A stretch of DNA of 44,674 nt from a bacterium (GCA_024743075.1 JANSXG010000007.1:1-44674); one strand, 5' to 3'; shown: positions 34,225 to 42,853, numbered from the stretch's first letter. Program-made: numbers and translations. Notes: a model not told the origin generated them from the sequence alone.

Positions 34225-34432
34225 TCCGCTTTTCCGCCCCACCACCCGCGTCCACCAGCGCAACAATCTATTGTTCAACATCCGGGAGCCGTTTGGCTCC
34301 CGGCCCTGTCTGAGGGCATCGTCGCCCGACGACACGCCGCATCGGCAAGTAATCCTCCCGGCCCGGCCGGCCGGAAGGGTGAACAACAGCGTTTTGGCAC
34401 ACCCAAACGCAGATGAGCCACAGGAGATACCC
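34225..34432 (+). promoter_or_regulatory. rpsL-rpsG intercistronic region with hairpin
   Basis: A 208-base spacer. It holds a perfect nine-base stem (34282-34290 with 34295-34303, loop GTTT), a nearby short palindrome AACAAT/ATTGTT just before it, and a GC-rich self-complementary stretch around 34361-34380. No T tract follows the stem, so it is not an obvious terminator. In E. coli the S12-S7 spacer binds S7 for autoregulation; a similar role here is an inference. Confidence 0.45.
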
Positions 34433-34924
34433 ATGGCAGGCCGCATCACCAAGTCCGAAGAACAGCTCCGCCCCGACCCGCGTTTCAACAACAAGGTCCT
34501 GGCGAAGTTCACCAACTGCATCATGACCGACGGTCGCAAGACCGCCGCCATCCGCGTGATCTATGACGCGATGGACGAGCTCGACAAGCGCCTCAAGAAG
34601 CAGCCCCACCCCGACGGCTGCGAGACCGCGATCGACGTCTTCGAGCGCGCAATCAACAACGTCAAGCCGCACGTCGAGGTTCGCTCGAAGCGTATCGGCG
34701 GTGCGAACTACCAGGTCCCGATGCAGGTCACCCCGCGTCGCCGCCAGTCGCTGGCCTTCCGCTGGATCATCACCGCCGTCCGCGCCGAGAAGGGTCGCCC
34801 AACCCACATGAAGCTGGCCGACGAGCTGATGGCCGCCTCCAAGGGCGAGGGCAAGGCGATGGGAACGCGCGAGCAGACCCACCGCATGGCCGACGCGAAC
34901 AAGGCCTTCGCTCACTTCGCGTAA
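34433..34924 (+). CDS. rpsG: 30S ribosomal protein S7
   Basis: A 163-residue protein with S7 signatures: RPDPRFNNKVLAKFTNCIMT, DGRKTAA, KPHVEVRSKRIGGANYQVP, RRRQSLAFRWII and GTREQTHRMADANKAFAHF. It binds the 3' major domain of 16S rRNA. The ATG at 34433 is preceded by CAGGAGATACCC, a clear ribosome-binding site. Usually fusA and tuf follow in the str operon; here a terminator follows directly and the next gene is a lipoprotein. Confidence 0.98.
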   Translation: MAGRITKSEEQLRPDPRFNNKVLAKFTNCIMTDGRKTAAIRVIYDAMDELDKRLKKQPHPDGCETAIDVFERAINNVKPHVEVRSKRIGGANYQVPMQVTPRRRQSLAFRWIITAVRAEKGRPTHMKLADELMAASKGEGKAMGTREQTHRMADANKAFAHFA

Positions 34925-34952
34925 GACTGAACGGCAAACCAGACCACACAAG

Positions 34953-34978
34953 CCCGGCTTCCCGTCGGGTTTTTTTTT
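34953..34978 (+). terminator. Rho-independent terminator after rpsG
   Basis: A six-base stem CCCGGC/GTCGGG (one G-T pair) with loop TTCCC, followed by nine consecutive T. It ends the rpsL-rpsG transcript 28 bases after the stop codon. Confidence 0.93.
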
Positions 34979-35035
34979 GTTGTATCGCGCGGACTCCGCG
35001 GCTACCTTCCGGCGAGCCATTCCAAGGAGAACCCG

Positions 35036-36082
35036 ATGGACCAATCCCGCCTCGTCGCGCCAGTCCTTGCAGTAATTGCACTCATCGCGGGAGGCTGCAG
35101 CGCGAGCAAGTCACACGAGTTCCGCGCCGCTCGCCATGTCGAGATCGCGCAGCACGCGTTCATCCTGCAGGGGATCGAAGATTGCAAGATCGCCGATGCC
35201 GAGGAACGCGGCAAGGCGCACTATCGAACCGCCCAGCAGATGACCGCCTACATCGGACACCTGTCCGGCTTTATGTGGACCGACATGTTCGATGATGAGG
35301 AGTGGGCCCGCCAGGACTGGGACGAACTCGGCAAAGAGTTCCCGGTACTCCGAAGCGCGGTCGCCGCGACCGAGTCCGGTGAAGCGGCGAACCGCTTGCC
35401 ACTGCTGCTCGACGACGAATGGGTGCGGGTCAGCATCGAGGGAACGCACCGGATCACAACCAGCCGTTTGGGTGGCACCGGCATCGATCGCGTAATCATC
35501 GAACAGCCGGATCAAATCCCCATCAGCACGGAACAAGGCGCCATCTACAGCCAGGCCTATCGCGTCAGCGGCACCGTCGAAATCGACGGCCCGTACGGCT
35601 TTGCCGGGTTCGAGATCAGCGGCACCATGGAACTCTCCGAGTTCATCCGCGATGCCGACGGCCAACTTGTCGCCGCCGTCACGGACCTCGATTGGACCAT
35701 GGTCGCGCCGGGTCACCCGACCGACGTCTGGCTCGCCCCGGGCGAGTTCGACAGTCGCATCCGCGTGGACGAACAGGGCCTCGGCGAAGTCCGACTGATC
35801 GTCGCGTTTCACAGCCCGCAGTACCCGTACCTCGACGACATCTACTTCAACACCGTGCTGAACTTGCCGGTCACGACCTCGCCGGAGTTCGACACCCTCG
35901 CGCTGGCGACGCCCGGTTCCGTTCGCGGCTACGAGGTCGCGCCCGTTCGCCCGCTCCCGGCGTTCGACGCGACGGCGGCTGGTGGATGCGCCGACGAGAA
36001 CGCCAACGGGATTCCGGACTACCTCGAGGCCCAGAACCGCAGCCTCGAACGCGTGCGCGAGATTCTGCTCGAACCGTACTGA
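35036..36082 (+). CDS. Hypothetical lipoprotein with C-terminal calcium-loop motif
   Basis: A 348-residue protein I do not recognise. Residues 1-21 are a lipoprotein signal with lipobox LIAGGC (Cys21 lipidated). The mature part begins with helices (residues 30-120) and continues as a mostly beta domain (125-300: VRVSIEGTHRI, VSGTVEIDGPYGFAGFEISG). Near the C terminus DENANGIPDYLEAQN is a thrombospondin-3/EF-hand-like calcium loop. AAGGAG lies nine bases before ATG 35036. It is flanked by terminators or convergent genes and so is probably monocistronic. Export and lipidation are well supported, function is not. Confidence 0.75.
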   Translation: MDQSRLVAPVLAVIALIAGGCSASKSHEFRAARHVEIAQHAFILQGIEDCKIADAEERGKAHYRTAQQMTAYIGHLSGFMWTDMFDDEEWARQDWDELGKEFPVLRSAVAATESGEAANRLPLLLDDEWVRVSIEGTHRITTSRLGGTGIDRVIIEQPDQIPISTEQGAIYSQAYRVSGTVEIDGPYGFAGFEISGTMELSEFIRDADGQLVAAVTDLDWTMVAPGHPTDVWLAPGEFDSRIRVDEQGLGEVRLIVAFHSPQYPYLDDIYFNTVLNLPVTTSPEFDTLALATPGSVRGYEVAPVRPLPAFDATAAGGCADENANGIPDYLEAQNRSLERVREILLEPY

Positions 36083-36087
36083 ACCGC

Positions 36088-36450
36088 TCAGAGGCTCTTG
36101 AACGCGAACACCGCCAGCAGGAGCAGACAAAACGCGCCGATCAGGGCGGAGGCGAACAACATCGCCTGCAGGCCGTGGTTCGGGTGCGGGTAGTCGTCGC
36201 GATACCGGCCGCACTCGGGGCAGAGGTTCGTGTGCATGCGGTAGTTGAACCGGTAACGGCAATGACGGCACCGCTTGCGTCGCGGCCGGGCCTTCAGGTT
36301 CATCATCGGGTCTTCACCCGATCGCTTCGGCGGGTCCGGAGGACGGACGCTCCGATCACGCCGCGCCTCGTGCAGGCGTGAAGCGACCTCGGCAGCTGTC
36401 TTCTTCGGCTGCTCAGTTGTCTTCGGATTATCCCTAGTGCTCGCGTGCAT
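36088..36450 (-). CDS. Small zinc-ribbon membrane protein
   Basis: A 120-residue protein. Residues 1-55 are hydrophilic and disordered (Pro, Arg, Glu). Residues 59-82 hold two CxxC knuckles (CRHCRYRF, then CPECGRYR), a rubredoxin-like zinc ribbon. Residues 93-117 form one transmembrane helix (MLFASALIGAFCLLLLAVFAF). The predicted orientation puts the ribbon in the cytoplasm, although topology cannot be proven here. ATG 36450 is used; an upstream in-frame start would overlap the divergent glycosylase gene. It ends five bases from the convergent lipoprotein gene. The function is unknown. Confidence 0.65.
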   Translation of the reverse strand: MHASTRDNPKTTEQPKKTAAEVASRLHEARRDRSVRPPDPPKRSGEDPMMNLKARPRRKRCRHCRYRFNYRMHTNLCPECGRYRDDYPHPNHGLQAMLFASALIGAFCLLLLAVFAFKSL

Positions 36451-36487
36451 GAACCACCCTGGTACGAAGTCAGCATAGCATCGGTTC

Positions 36488-37330
36488 ATGCCCGAAGGCC
36501 ACACGATCCACCGCCTCGCACGCGATCACACCAAGGCCCTCGCCGGCCAGAAGATCGAGGCGTCCTCTCCGCAAGGACGGTTCACCGATGGTGCCGAGCG
36601 GATCGACGATCGCCGACTGGAACGCATCGACGCGTGGGGCAAGCACCTGTGCTACTGGTTCGAGCCGAAGCGAAAGCGTGATGAGCCGGTCGGCATGCAC
36701 ATCCACCTCGGGCTCTACGGCAAGTTTCGTCTCCATCGGTTGACCGATAGGGACGGCAATCCCAAGGAGTTGCCGGAGCCGCGCGGTGCGGTCCGGGTAC
36801 GCATCGTCGGCGAAACGGCGGCCTTCGATCTCAACGGCCCGAACACCTGCGAGATCGTCACGCCCGACTCGTGGCAGACCATTACCGAGCGTCTCGGCGA
36901 AGACCCGCTGCGTGCCGACTGCGATGCCGAACGCCTCTGGAAGCGTGTCTCCACGAGCCGCGCGGAGATCGGGTCGATGCTGCTGAACCAGTCGGTGTTC
37001 GCGGGTGTCGGGAACATCTTCCGTTGCGACTCGCTGCACGCCTGTGCCATCCACCCGGAACGCGAGGCCCGGTCGCTCAGCCGAGATGAGTTCGACCAGT
37101 TGTGGCAGACCATCGCCGTCATGCTGAAGATCGGCGTGAAGCGGAACCGGATTATCACGACGGACGCCGCGCTCAAGGGCGGGAAGATCGGGCGTCCATC
37201 GCGGAGCGAGGCGCTGCGTGTCTATAAGAAGGATTGCTGCCCGACCTGCGACGGTCCGATCACATCGTGGGAGCAGGCCGGCCGGGCGGTGTTCGCGTGC
37301 GAGGCGTGCCAGTCCAAGGACCCGGACTGA
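36488..37330 (+). CDS. Fpg/Nei-family DNA glycosylase/AP lyase (endonuclease VIII-like)
   Basis: A 280-residue base-excision repair enzyme. MPEGHT at the N terminus supplies the catalytic Pro2 and Glu3 and resembles the PEG[DH]T form of actinobacterial Nei-like proteins more than the PELPE of Fpg. K52 (WGKHL) is the DNA-binding lysine, and LLNQSVFAGVGNIFRCD is the helix-two-turn-helix motif. The C terminus is a zinc finger with two CxxC pairs (CPTC, CEAC). It should remove oxidised pyrimidines or purines and cleave the abasic site. Which lesion it prefers is not settled by sequence. It diverges from the small zinc-ribbon gene with 37 bases between. Confidence 0.93.
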   Translation: MPEGHTIHRLARDHTKALAGQKIEASSPQGRFTDGAERIDDRRLERIDAWGKHLCYWFEPKRKRDEPVGMHIHLGLYGKFRLHRLTDRDGNPKELPEPRGAVRVRIVGETAAFDLNGPNTCEIVTPDSWQTITERLGEDPLRADCDAERLWKRVSTSRAEIGSMLLNQSVFAGVGNIFRCDSLHACAIHPEREARSLSRDEFDQLWQTIAVMLKIGVKRNRIITTDAALKGGKIGRPSRSEALRVYKKDCCPTCDGPITSWEQAGRAVFACEACQSKDPD

Positions 37331-37503
37331 GCGGTTGCTCCGATCGATCCGGTCCGAAAACCGTGCCGACTTCGCCCAGCCGGTACCGCCGGTGAAGTCT
37401 ACCCGGCTTCGCGCCGATGCTCGCGATGCGGACTTCCCGGCACCGTCGCCGGTGTGTCACTTGTCGTCCGCACGAACGCACTCAAGCGGCGCGGGGTGGT
37501 GGC

Positions 37504-38184
37504 ATGTCGAGTTCGCCCAGCAGCAACGGCTCACACAAGAACAGCGAAGGCTCCGGTTCCGCGGACGCCCCAAAGGGCGCATCGGGCAAGTGGGACGGCA
37601 AGAAGGTCTTCACCACCGGTGAGGCCGCGGAGATCTGCAAGGTCAGCCAACAGACGATCATCCGCTGCTTCGACGCCGGACGCCTTCAGGGCTTTCGCGT
37701 GCCCGGCTCGCGCTTCCGGCGCATCCCACGCGACGAGCTACTCCGCTTCATGCAGACCAACGAGATCCCGTTGGATCCGCTGCAGCCCGAGGCGAACCCT
37801 GATGTGTACCGGATCCTCGTGGTCGAGGACGACCGCAGCATCCTCGAGATCTTCGAAGACACGATCGGTCGCGACGACCGATTTGAACTGCGCACCGCCG
37901 CGACCGGGTACGACGCCGGCATGCTCACCGAAGCGTTTCGCCCGCACCTCATGGTGCTCGACTACATGCTCCCGGACATCAACGGCAATGTCGTTTGCGA
38001 GCGTCTGCGGGCCCGGCCCGAGCTCGCGTCGACCCGCGTGATCTTCGTCTCCGGCGTCGTCGAACAGGACGAAGTCGAAAAGCTCATCCGCTCGGGCGCG
38101 GACGACTTCCTGAAGAAGCCGTTCTCGGTCAACCAGTTGCTCGAGCGCATCGAATCGCTGCTCGAGCTCCGGGCCCAGAGCTGA
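37504..38184 (+). CDS. Response regulator with N-terminal excisionase-type HTH and C-terminal receiver
   Basis: A 226-residue protein with reversed architecture. Residues 1-30 are disordered. Residues 36-82 are a BldC/excisionase-type winged HTH (FTTGEAAEICKVSQQTIIRC then RLQGFRVPGSRFRRIPRDELL). Residues 102-222 are a complete receiver domain: acidic pocket E108-D109-D110, phospho-acceptor D153 (MVLDYMLPD), S183 and K205 (LKKPF). Most response regulators place the receiver first. It is the first gene of a three-gene operon; 27 bases later a histidine kinase begins. DNA binding and phosphorylation are both expected. The ATG at 37504 follows a GGGGTGG stretch. Confidence 0.88.
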   Translation: MSSSPSSNGSHKNSEGSGSADAPKGASGKWDGKKVFTTGEAAEICKVSQQTIIRCFDAGRLQGFRVPGSRFRRIPRDELLRFMQTNEIPLDPLQPEANPDVYRILVVEDDRSILEIFEDTIGRDDRFELRTAATGYDAGMLTEAFRPHLMVLDYMLPDINGNVVCERLRARPELASTRVIFVSGVVEQDEVEKLIRSGADDFLKKPFSVNQLLERIESLLELRAQS

Positions 38185-38211
38185 TCTCACCGACCACGCA
38201 GGAGGCCTCGC

Positions 38212-40551
38212 GTGCACACCGCGTCAGCACCGACAGACCACCGCGAGCTCATCCTCAGCCACATCGAGTCGCTGCCGACACTCTCGCCGATCGCGCTGCG
38301 TGTCCTGCAACTGTCTTCGTCACCCGACGCCGACATCAGAGAAATCGTTAAGCTCATCGAATCCGACCCGGCGCTGACGGCTCGGGTGCTGCGCCTCTGC
38401 CGGCGAGCCGACCGCACTACCGCCAACGAGATCACGACCATCGACCGCGCCGTGGTCCTCGTCGGTCTGGAGGCCGTGCGGGCAGCCATGCTCTCGGTCG
38501 AGGTGTACGGCCTCGTCAAGAGCGACGGCGACGGCGCGGCGTCCTTCGACCGAGCCGCGTTCTGGCGTCACTCTTTGGCCGTCGCCTGCTGCGCGGAATT
38601 GCTCGCCGAGAAGCACGAAACAGCCGGGATCGATGTCCGTCCGCAAGAGGCCTTTCTCTGCGGCATCCTGCACGATCTGGGCAAGCTGGCGCTCGAGAAG
38701 CTGCTCCCGAAGGCGTTCGGGCGATGTGTCGAACTGTGCGAACAGAAGCGCTGCGACATCGCTGAGATCGAGCGACGCGTCATCGGACTCGACCACCATA
38801 CCGCGGGCAAGCGTCTGGCCGAGCATTGGGCTCTGCCGCACGCGCTGCAGGATGTCATCTGGCTGCACAACCAGCCGGCGGTGTCGCTGCCCGATGTCCC
38901 CCACCGCCTCCTGATCGGCGTCGTGACCGTGGCACAGGCCATCACGCGCAAACTGCTCATCGGCTGGTCCGGCAACTTCTCGCAGATGCGTCCGATCGAA
39001 GAGTTGTGCTCCGAGCACGGGCTCGACCCGCAGGTCTGCGGCGAGATCGAGGGCGAACTGTTCGACCGGCTAGCGGTGCGAGCCGCCAACCTCGGGCTGG
39101 ACGACTCGAGCGACTCGGATGTGCTGCTCGACTCGATCGCCGAGGCGAATCGCCAGCTCGGTCAGCTCAACAGCCAGCTCAACGCACAAGCAGAACGGAC
39201 GAACGCCCAGCAGCGGGTGCTCGAAGCAATCGATCGGTTCCACTCGGAGGGTGTGCTGCGCACCGCCCTCCCCGACGCGATGGGCGCGGTCGCGCGCTCG
39301 GCGGCGTCGACGTTCGCCACGTCGCGCCCGATCTCGATCCTCTGGCAATCGCGTTCCGGCGCGTCGTGGCAGTTCCGCCAGCACCTGTCGTCCGGAAGAC
39401 TGATAGCCGACCGGAAGCTCGGCCTGCCTCCCGGCGGGAACGACCTGCGTTCGCTGTCGGACCAGTCCGGGATGGGGTTCTCCTCCGTGGAGGTCCTGGG
39501 GTGGCTCAAGAAGACTCTCGGCGACGACTTCGATCCGACCGGCTTCCGGTTCACGCCCCTGCTCGGCTCGCTGCAGCGTGGCGAACCCAGCCCGGCCGGC
39601 GTTCTGATCCACCAGATCGGGAAGGAGGCACGCTGCCTTCTGGATCATCCGGAGATCGTCCGTCCGCTGGTGGCGAGCTGGGCATCGGTGCTCGGCGCCA
39701 CCTCGCAGTTCGACGGAGCGCGTCGCCTGGGCGAACAGCTCGCCGAAGCGAATCGTCAGCTGGCCGACACGCAGCAGCAGCTCGTCGAATCCCGTTCACT
39801 CGCCCGACTGGGCGAACTGGCAGGCGGCGCGGCGCACGAGATGAACAACCCGCTCACGGTGATCAGCGGCAACGCTCAGATCCTCGCCCAGCGTCTGCTG
39901 GATGATGAGAACGCGTCGAAGGCCAAGGCGGTCGCGGACGCGGCGCAGCGTTTGAGCGACCTGATTACGTCTCTGCATCTCTTCGCCGATCCGCCCGAAC
40001 CGAAGCCGACGCGCTCGGACATCCATCAGACGCTCGATCAGGCCGTTCGGGCGAGCGTTGAGAAGCGCAAGACGACGCTGAGCGCGATGGCCGCGAGCGC
40101 GAAGCTGGATGGCGACACCGAAACCGATACGGCGATCCCCGAGATCCGCGTGATTATCGGCGACGACCTGGATGTCGCGTTTATCGACCGTCGTCAAATC
40201 GTCCAAGCCGTCACAGAGATCATGGTCAACGCTCTGGAGGCCCGCCCGAAGCACCTCATCGAGGTTCGGGCTGTTGTCTCCGACGCGGATGGCCGACTGC
40301 TGATCTCAGTGACGGACGACGGGATCGGCATGTCCGAACGCGCCCGACGTCACGCCTGCGACCCATTCTTCAGCGAGAAGGACGCGGGGCGACAGCCGGG
40401 GCTGGGGCTCGCGAGGGCCCGGCGACTGATTGACTTGCACGGCGGCGACCTCTGGATCGAGAGCGGCCGAGGCAAGGGCACCACGGTGACCGTGGCGCTC
40501 GAGGACTGGAAATGGGACGCGTCGAGAGAGCGTCCCCGGAAAGCGGCTTAG
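38212..40551 (+). CDS. HDOD-domain sensor histidine kinase
   Basis: A 779-residue cytoplasmic protein. Residues 10-270 form an HDOD domain (LPTLSPIALRVLQLSS, VLVGLEAVRAAMLSV, HDLGK at H154), normally a signalling or scaffold module. A coiled coil (LGQLNSQLNAQAERTNAQQRV) leads to a GAF-like region at about 340-500. A second coiled coil precedes the kinase: the H-box GGAAHEMNNPLTVI with H542 as phospho-acceptor, an N-box MVNALEARP, the G1 box DDGIGMS, and the G2 box GLGLARARRL with GKGTTVTV. It has no membrane spans. GTG 38212 has AGGAGG nine bases upstream. It most likely phosphorylates the HTH-receiver protein encoded just upstream. The HDOD plus kinase fusion is uncommon. Confidence 0.9.
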   Translation: MHTASAPTDHRELILSHIESLPTLSPIALRVLQLSSSPDADIREIVKLIESDPALTARVLRLCRRADRTTANEITTIDRAVVLVGLEAVRAAMLSVEVYGLVKSDGDGAASFDRAAFWRHSLAVACCAELLAEKHETAGIDVRPQEAFLCGILHDLGKLALEKLLPKAFGRCVELCEQKRCDIAEIERRVIGLDHHTAGKRLAEHWALPHALQDVIWLHNQPAVSLPDVPHRLLIGVVTVAQAITRKLLIGWSGNFSQMRPIEELCSEHGLDPQVCGEIEGELFDRLAVRAANLGLDDSSDSDVLLDSIAEANRQLGQLNSQLNAQAERTNAQQRVLEAIDRFHSEGVLRTALPDAMGAVARSAASTFATSRPISILWQSRSGASWQFRQHLSSGRLIADRKLGLPPGGNDLRSLSDQSGMGFSSVEVLGWLKKTLGDDFDPTGFRFTPLLGSLQRGEPSPAGVLIHQIGKEARCLLDHPEIVRPLVASWASVLGATSQFDGARRLGEQLAEANRQLADTQQQLVESRSLARLGELAGGAAHEMNNPLTVISGNAQILAQRLLDDENASKAKAVADAAQRLSDLITSLHLFADPPEPKPTRSDIHQTLDQAVRASVEKRKTTLSAMAASAKLDGDTETDTAIPEIRVIIGDDLDVAFIDRRQIVQAVTEIMVNALEARPKHLIEVRAVVSDADGRLLISVTDDGIGMSERARRHACDPFFSEKDAGRQPGLGLARARRLIDLHGGDLWIESGRGKGTTVTVALEDWKWDASRERPRKAA

Positions 40552-40587
40552 GCCGCGAGATTCGCGCCGGACTGAGGGAGACCACGC

Positions 40588-41784
40588 GTGAGCGACGAGA
40601 AGAAACCATCTGAGCAGCCCAGCCCGCTCCGTGCGAACGCCAGCCAGGACGGCAAGCGTGCGCTCGCGGGGTACCTGCCCAGCGGATCAGCCCGCCCGGC
40701 TCGGATTCTGTGCTATGAGGAAGACGCCCGGTCGCGCAAGCGCCTGCGCGACGCCGCGAGCGGTCTCAAGATCACTCTCGACAGCACGGGCAGCACCGAG
40801 GAGTTCTCCAAGGCGATCGGTGACGGAGACTACGATGTCGCCCTGATCTCGATCGATCGGCACGAAGCCGAAGCGGTACGCCTCGCGACCGAACTGACCA
40901 GCGCCGAACAACCGATCTGCGTCCTATTGACCGTGCGCAAGCCGACCGTCGACCACGGCGTGCTGGCGATGCGCTGCGGCGCGGTGGACCTGATCGCCAA
41001 GCCGTTCGATCTGGATGAACTGCGCGAGCGTCTCGCGTCGGCTGCGGAGCGAGCCCAGAGCATGCGTCAGCAGGCCCGGCGTATCGCGCGACTCAAGAGG
41101 ATCTGCCGGCGGCTCAACAAGCAGCGTCAGCAGGTCAACAACCAGGTCGACGTGCTCTGCGGCGACCTCGTGAACGCCTACCAGCAGCTCGCCGAGCAGG
41201 TCGACTCGGCGAGCGTTGATCAGCTCGCGATGTCGATCGAATCCGAACTTGATGTCGAAAGCCTTCTCCGCAAGACGCTCGAGCACATGCTCACCAAGAC
41301 CGGTCCGACCAACGCCGCGGTCTACCTGCCCGGCAACAGCGGCGACTTCAGTCTGGGTGCGTATGTGAACTACGACCTGCCCAAGGACACCGCCGACACT
41401 CTGCTCGACCATCTGGCCGATATCGTTCCCTCGCGTTTCCGCGATGAGCGGTCGATCGTGGCGCTCGACAGTGAAGCAAAGCTCGTGGAGCATCTCGACG
41501 ACAACGCGTCGTGGCTCAGCGGGAGCAGCGTGATCGCGACCGGCTGCCACAGCCACGATGGCGACTGTCTCGCGGTGCTGGTGGTCTTCCGCGATCGGAA
41601 CGATCCCTTCTCGGAAGCGGTCAGCGCCGAACTGCGCACCTTGCGCGATGCCTTCTCTCGTCAGCTCGCCAAGGTCGTTCGCGTCCACAACCGCGCGACT
41701 CCGAAGGCCGAATGGCTCGGGTTCGACATCGGCGACGAGCCGGAAGAGGACGAGGGGATGACGGACTGGGGCTGGGCGGCCTGA
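40588..41784 (+). CDS. Degenerate receiver (pseudo-receiver) plus GAF-like protein
   Basis: A 398-residue protein. Residues 38-150 have the receiver fold: acidic E44-E45-D46, T115 and K138 (LIAKPFDLDEL) are present, but the phospho-acceptor position is Ser88 (DVALISID), so it cannot be phosphorylated in the usual way. D90 lies two residues off. Residues 150-215 are a basic coiled coil (RLKRICRRLNKQRQQVNNQV). Residues 215-370 form a GAF-like sensor domain (IESELDVESLLRKTLEHML, NAAVYLPG). It ends in a disordered acidic tail. GTG 40588 starts 36 bases after the kinase gene. It may act as a phosphorylation-independent partner of the kinase. It ends 18 bases from a convergent gene. Confidence 0.8.
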   Translation: MSDEKKPSEQPSPLRANASQDGKRALAGYLPSGSARPARILCYEEDARSRKRLRDAASGLKITLDSTGSTEEFSKAIGDGDYDVALISIDRHEAEAVRLATELTSAEQPICVLLTVRKPTVDHGVLAMRCGAVDLIAKPFDLDELRERLASAAERAQSMRQQARRIARLKRICRRLNKQRQQVNNQVDVLCGDLVNAYQQLAEQVDSASVDQLAMSIESELDVESLLRKTLEHMLTKTGPTNAAVYLPGNSGDFSLGAYVNYDLPKDTADTLLDHLADIVPSRFRDERSIVALDSEAKLVEHLDDNASWLSGSSVIATGCHSHDGDCLAVLVVFRDRNDPFSEAVSAELRTLRDAFSRQLAKVVRVHNRATPKAEWLGFDIGDEPEEDEGMTDWGWAA

Positions 41785-41802
41785 AACAGCCGGCCTCGAC
41801 CG

Positions 41803-42741
41803 CTACCCTGCCCAAGCAATTTCCAACAGGTCGGTCGGCCCGTCCGCGGGCGCAATGGTCAGTGCGTACAGGCCGTTCTCGTGCCCGCGCGAGGCGGCTT
41901 CCGGGGTGTTGCACTGACGCGACAGGTGCAGGAGCACCACGCGCTCGCGCGGTGAAATCGCGTGGACTGCGTCGAGGCATTCGTCGTTGGACAGGTGACC
42001 GCTCCCGTCCATGATGCGGCTCTTGAGAAACTCCGGACGATCCGAGGCCACCTGCATATCGCGGCAGTAATTCGACTCGATCGCGAGCACATCGACGCCC
42101 ATGAGCAGACTGATCAGGCCGGGCGTCGCGCGACCGAGGTCGGTGGCATAGCCGATCGACCGCCCGCCGTGGCGCGCGCAGGGCAGGTCGAAGCGGAAGG
42201 ACGCGACACCGAGGTCGTCGTGGGAGAGAAGTTCGGAGCTCACCCGTACGCCGCGACCGAGTTCAAACGGTTCGCCGGCGCGGAAGATCTCTGTGGTCCG
42301 GTAGAGAAGTCCGGCCCGGCGCGCGCGGTTGCGGTGGCCTTCGCAGATTCGGAATCGGGCGTGCTTCGGCAACGCCTTGGCCCAACTGGGATAGCAGTGG
42401 TCGCGATCGAGGTGCGTAAGCACGACATCGTCTATGCGCGAGAAGTCGAGGCCGAGCTGGTCGAGGAGGACGCGCGTGCGTCGGGGCGAGATGCCGCAGT
42501 CGATCAGGGTGAGCCGGTGGTTCTGGCCCGAGCCGTGCACGAGCACCGAACAGTTGCCCGAGGAGGAACTGGCGAGGGTCGCGAAGCGGACTTCGCGCGG
42601 CTGGGGGTCGGTGTGCCGGCGGACCCGGGCCGACGCAAGCTTCAGTTCGGCCTGGTGAGCGCTGCCGGAGGCGCGCGACAACTCGTCGAACAAGCCACCC
42701 TGCTCCTTCCGCGAACGAATTCGTGCCTCCGGTGCACGCAT
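41803..42741 (-). CDS. MBL-fold metallohydrolase (YycJ/WalJ-like)
   Basis: A 312-residue protein. A 50-residue charged N-terminal extension precedes the MBL core: FATLASSSSGNCSVLV, LIDCGISPRR, the metal motif THLDRDHCYP (HxDxDH rather than the usual HxHxDH), LLSHDDLGVASF, the GYATDLG metal-bridging Asp, and RIMDGSGHLSNDEC plus LLHLSRQCNTPEAA, the last two closely resembling YycJ/WalJ proteins. That family are exonuclease-like or cell-wall-linked hydrolases. The single changed metal ligand (Asp for the second His) also occurs in ComEC-type MBL domains, so activity is still possible. The start at ATG 42741 has no strong Shine-Dalgarno site, so the exact N terminus is less certain. Confidence 0.8.
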   Translation of the reverse strand: MRAPEARIRSRKEQGGLFDELSRASGSAHQAELKLASARVRRHTDPQPREVRFATLASSSSGNCSVLVHGSGQNHRLTLIDCGISPRRTRVLLDQLGLDFSRIDDVVLTHLDRDHCYPSWAKALPKHARFRICEGHRNRARRAGLLYRTTEIFRAGEPFELGRGVRVSSELLSHDDLGVASFRFDLPCARHGGRSIGYATDLGRATPGLISLLMGVDVLAIESNYCRDMQVASDRPEFLKSRIMDGSGHLSNDECLDAVHAISPRERVVLLHLSRQCNTPEAASRGHENGLYALTIAPADGPTDLLEIAWAG

Positions 42742-42767
42742 GCTCAGAAGGATACTGGCTGGGGCAC

Positions 42768-42797
42768 AAAAACAACAAACGCCCGGGATTCCGGGCG
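42768..42797 (-). terminator. Terminator after the B12-binding-fold gene
   Basis: On the reverse strand CGCCCGG-AATC-CCGGGCG, a seven-base stem, is followed by TTTGTTGTTTTT. It lies 57 bases after the stop of the gene at 42854 and before the MBL gene, so these two genes are separately transcribed. Confidence 0.85.
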
Positions 42798-42853
42798 TCT
42801 GCGCGTGTTTCGGCTCGGGAGCCGCGAGCGCTTCCGTGCGCTCGGTGGTCGGG

